This document shows positions 63,637-64,000 of a stretch of 64,000 nucleotides of DNA, one piece after another. Origin of the DNA: Acidisarcina polymorpha (GTDB taxonomy: Bacteria > Acidobacteriota > Terriglobia > Terriglobales > Acidobacteriaceae); the NCBI RefSeq assembly GCF_003330725.1, contig NZ_CP030840.1:4526001-4590000 (forward strand), in the 5' to 3' direction. The notes under the pieces were generated by a model. The model was not told where the DNA came from. It made no database searches and saw only the letters and a program-made list of their open reading frames with translations. Position 1 is the stretch's first letter. Every line of letters begins with the position of its first letter. The position numbers and the translations under genes are program-made.

Positions 63637-64000
63637 TCATGGTGCCCTCCGCTTGCCTTCCACTTTGTCTGTCGCGGCGGGTGCGTCGGCAGACATCTGC
63701 GGCCCATGCTCGGCATGCCAGTCAGCTTCAGTAACGCACTTTTCGATCTCCGCTTCGGCCTCGGCTGTAAGTTTGCCCATCTCTCGTGTAACGACCGTTG
63801 CGAGCGCAGCCTTTTCTCTCCTCAGAACAACCGCGAGGCTTGTAAGGAGCTTTGCGCGTTGATGCACTGATACTTTCCTAAATGACTGAAAAGCTCTATC
63901 CGCGCCCACGAGAGTGGCTTCGATTTCTTTGGAGTGAAAAAATCGGTTCACCCGTTGCAGGATTTACGGTCGTAAATGTTGACGAACTGATCTGATCTCC
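63637..64000 (-). pseudogene. 5' part of an aldehyde dehydrogenase (SSADH-like), frameshifted and truncated
   Basis: At the right window edge the minus strand reads 'STFTTVNPATGEPIFSL', the usual start of succinate-semialdehyde dehydrogenases, then shifts near 63.93 kb to 'SKEIEATLVGADRAFQSFRK', 'HQRAKLLTSLAVVLRREKAA', 'VVTREMGKLTAEAEAEIEK', 'ADWHAEHGPQMSADAP', and stops after about 115 residues at 63637. The remaining 340 residues, with the catalytic Cys and Glu, are missing. The true start lies at or beyond the window edge. Confidence 0.85.

Overview
The window looks like chromosomal DNA from an Acidobacteriota, probably the Terriglobia/Acidobacteriaceae group. The signs are a TonB receptor with an N-terminal carboxypeptidase-regulatory-like domain, a fused PadR/ADOP-permease remnant and a second ADOP permease tail, a HTH-plus-PD40 beta-propeller membrane protein, a CGNR regulator divergent from an EamA exporter, and a Tat-exported GH29 alpha-L-fucosidase. 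This assignment comes from gene content read by eye, not from a database search.

Layout. (1) 0-6 kb: a candidate metal-acquisition locus with two SsuC/TauC-type ABC permeases (the first cut by the window edge), a membrane-anchored solute-binding protein with a Cys pair, a Tat-exported CxxC heavy-metal-associated protein, then (convergent, across a strong hairpin) a TonB receptor and a small His/Cys-rich exported protein. (2) 6.5-10.3 kb: tRNA-Asp(GTC) followed by a decayed integrative element with a broken tyrosine integrase, a broken excisionase, membrane-protein genes and a truncated conjugative ATPase. (3) 10.2-16.8 kb: AraC regulator, DUF302 gene and redox/hydrolase genes mixed with remnants (TetR, DUF302, azoreductase, RND pump, dehalogenase-like hydrolase). 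(4) 17-32.5 kb: mostly intact genes: aldo/keto reductase, EamA/CGNR pair, fucosidase, a 1197-residue hybrid histidine kinase, a PD40 protein, and a radical SAM plus GT2 pair. (5) 32.5-41 kb: deletion scars, two NIF3-like genes and a set of AraC, TetR and MarR regulators, several with visible palindromic operators. (6) 41-64 kb: oxidoreductase/detoxification genes (QorB, SDRs, methyltransferase, MFS, animal-type heme peroxidase, TPP enzyme, ABM monooxygenase, tandem amidases, tautomerase, hydrolase) mixed with broken XdhC, CMD, ICMT-like, SDR, FUSC and aldehyde dehydrogenase genes.

The most striking feature is how many genes are broken next to intact ones: about twenty remnants carry identifiable frameshifts, nonsense codons or internal deletions. 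They cluster at 6.6-16.8 kb and 42.8-64 kb, while long genes between (1197 and 707 codons) are open. That favours real decay of accessory gene blocks, but indel errors in the assembly cannot be excluded from sequence alone. The most interesting candidate systems are the metal locus at the left edge, the radical SAM/glycosyltransferase pair preceded by a 13-codon ORF whose start region copies that of the radical SAM gene, and a 57-bp non-coding element shared by two SDR promoters 10.8 kb apart.
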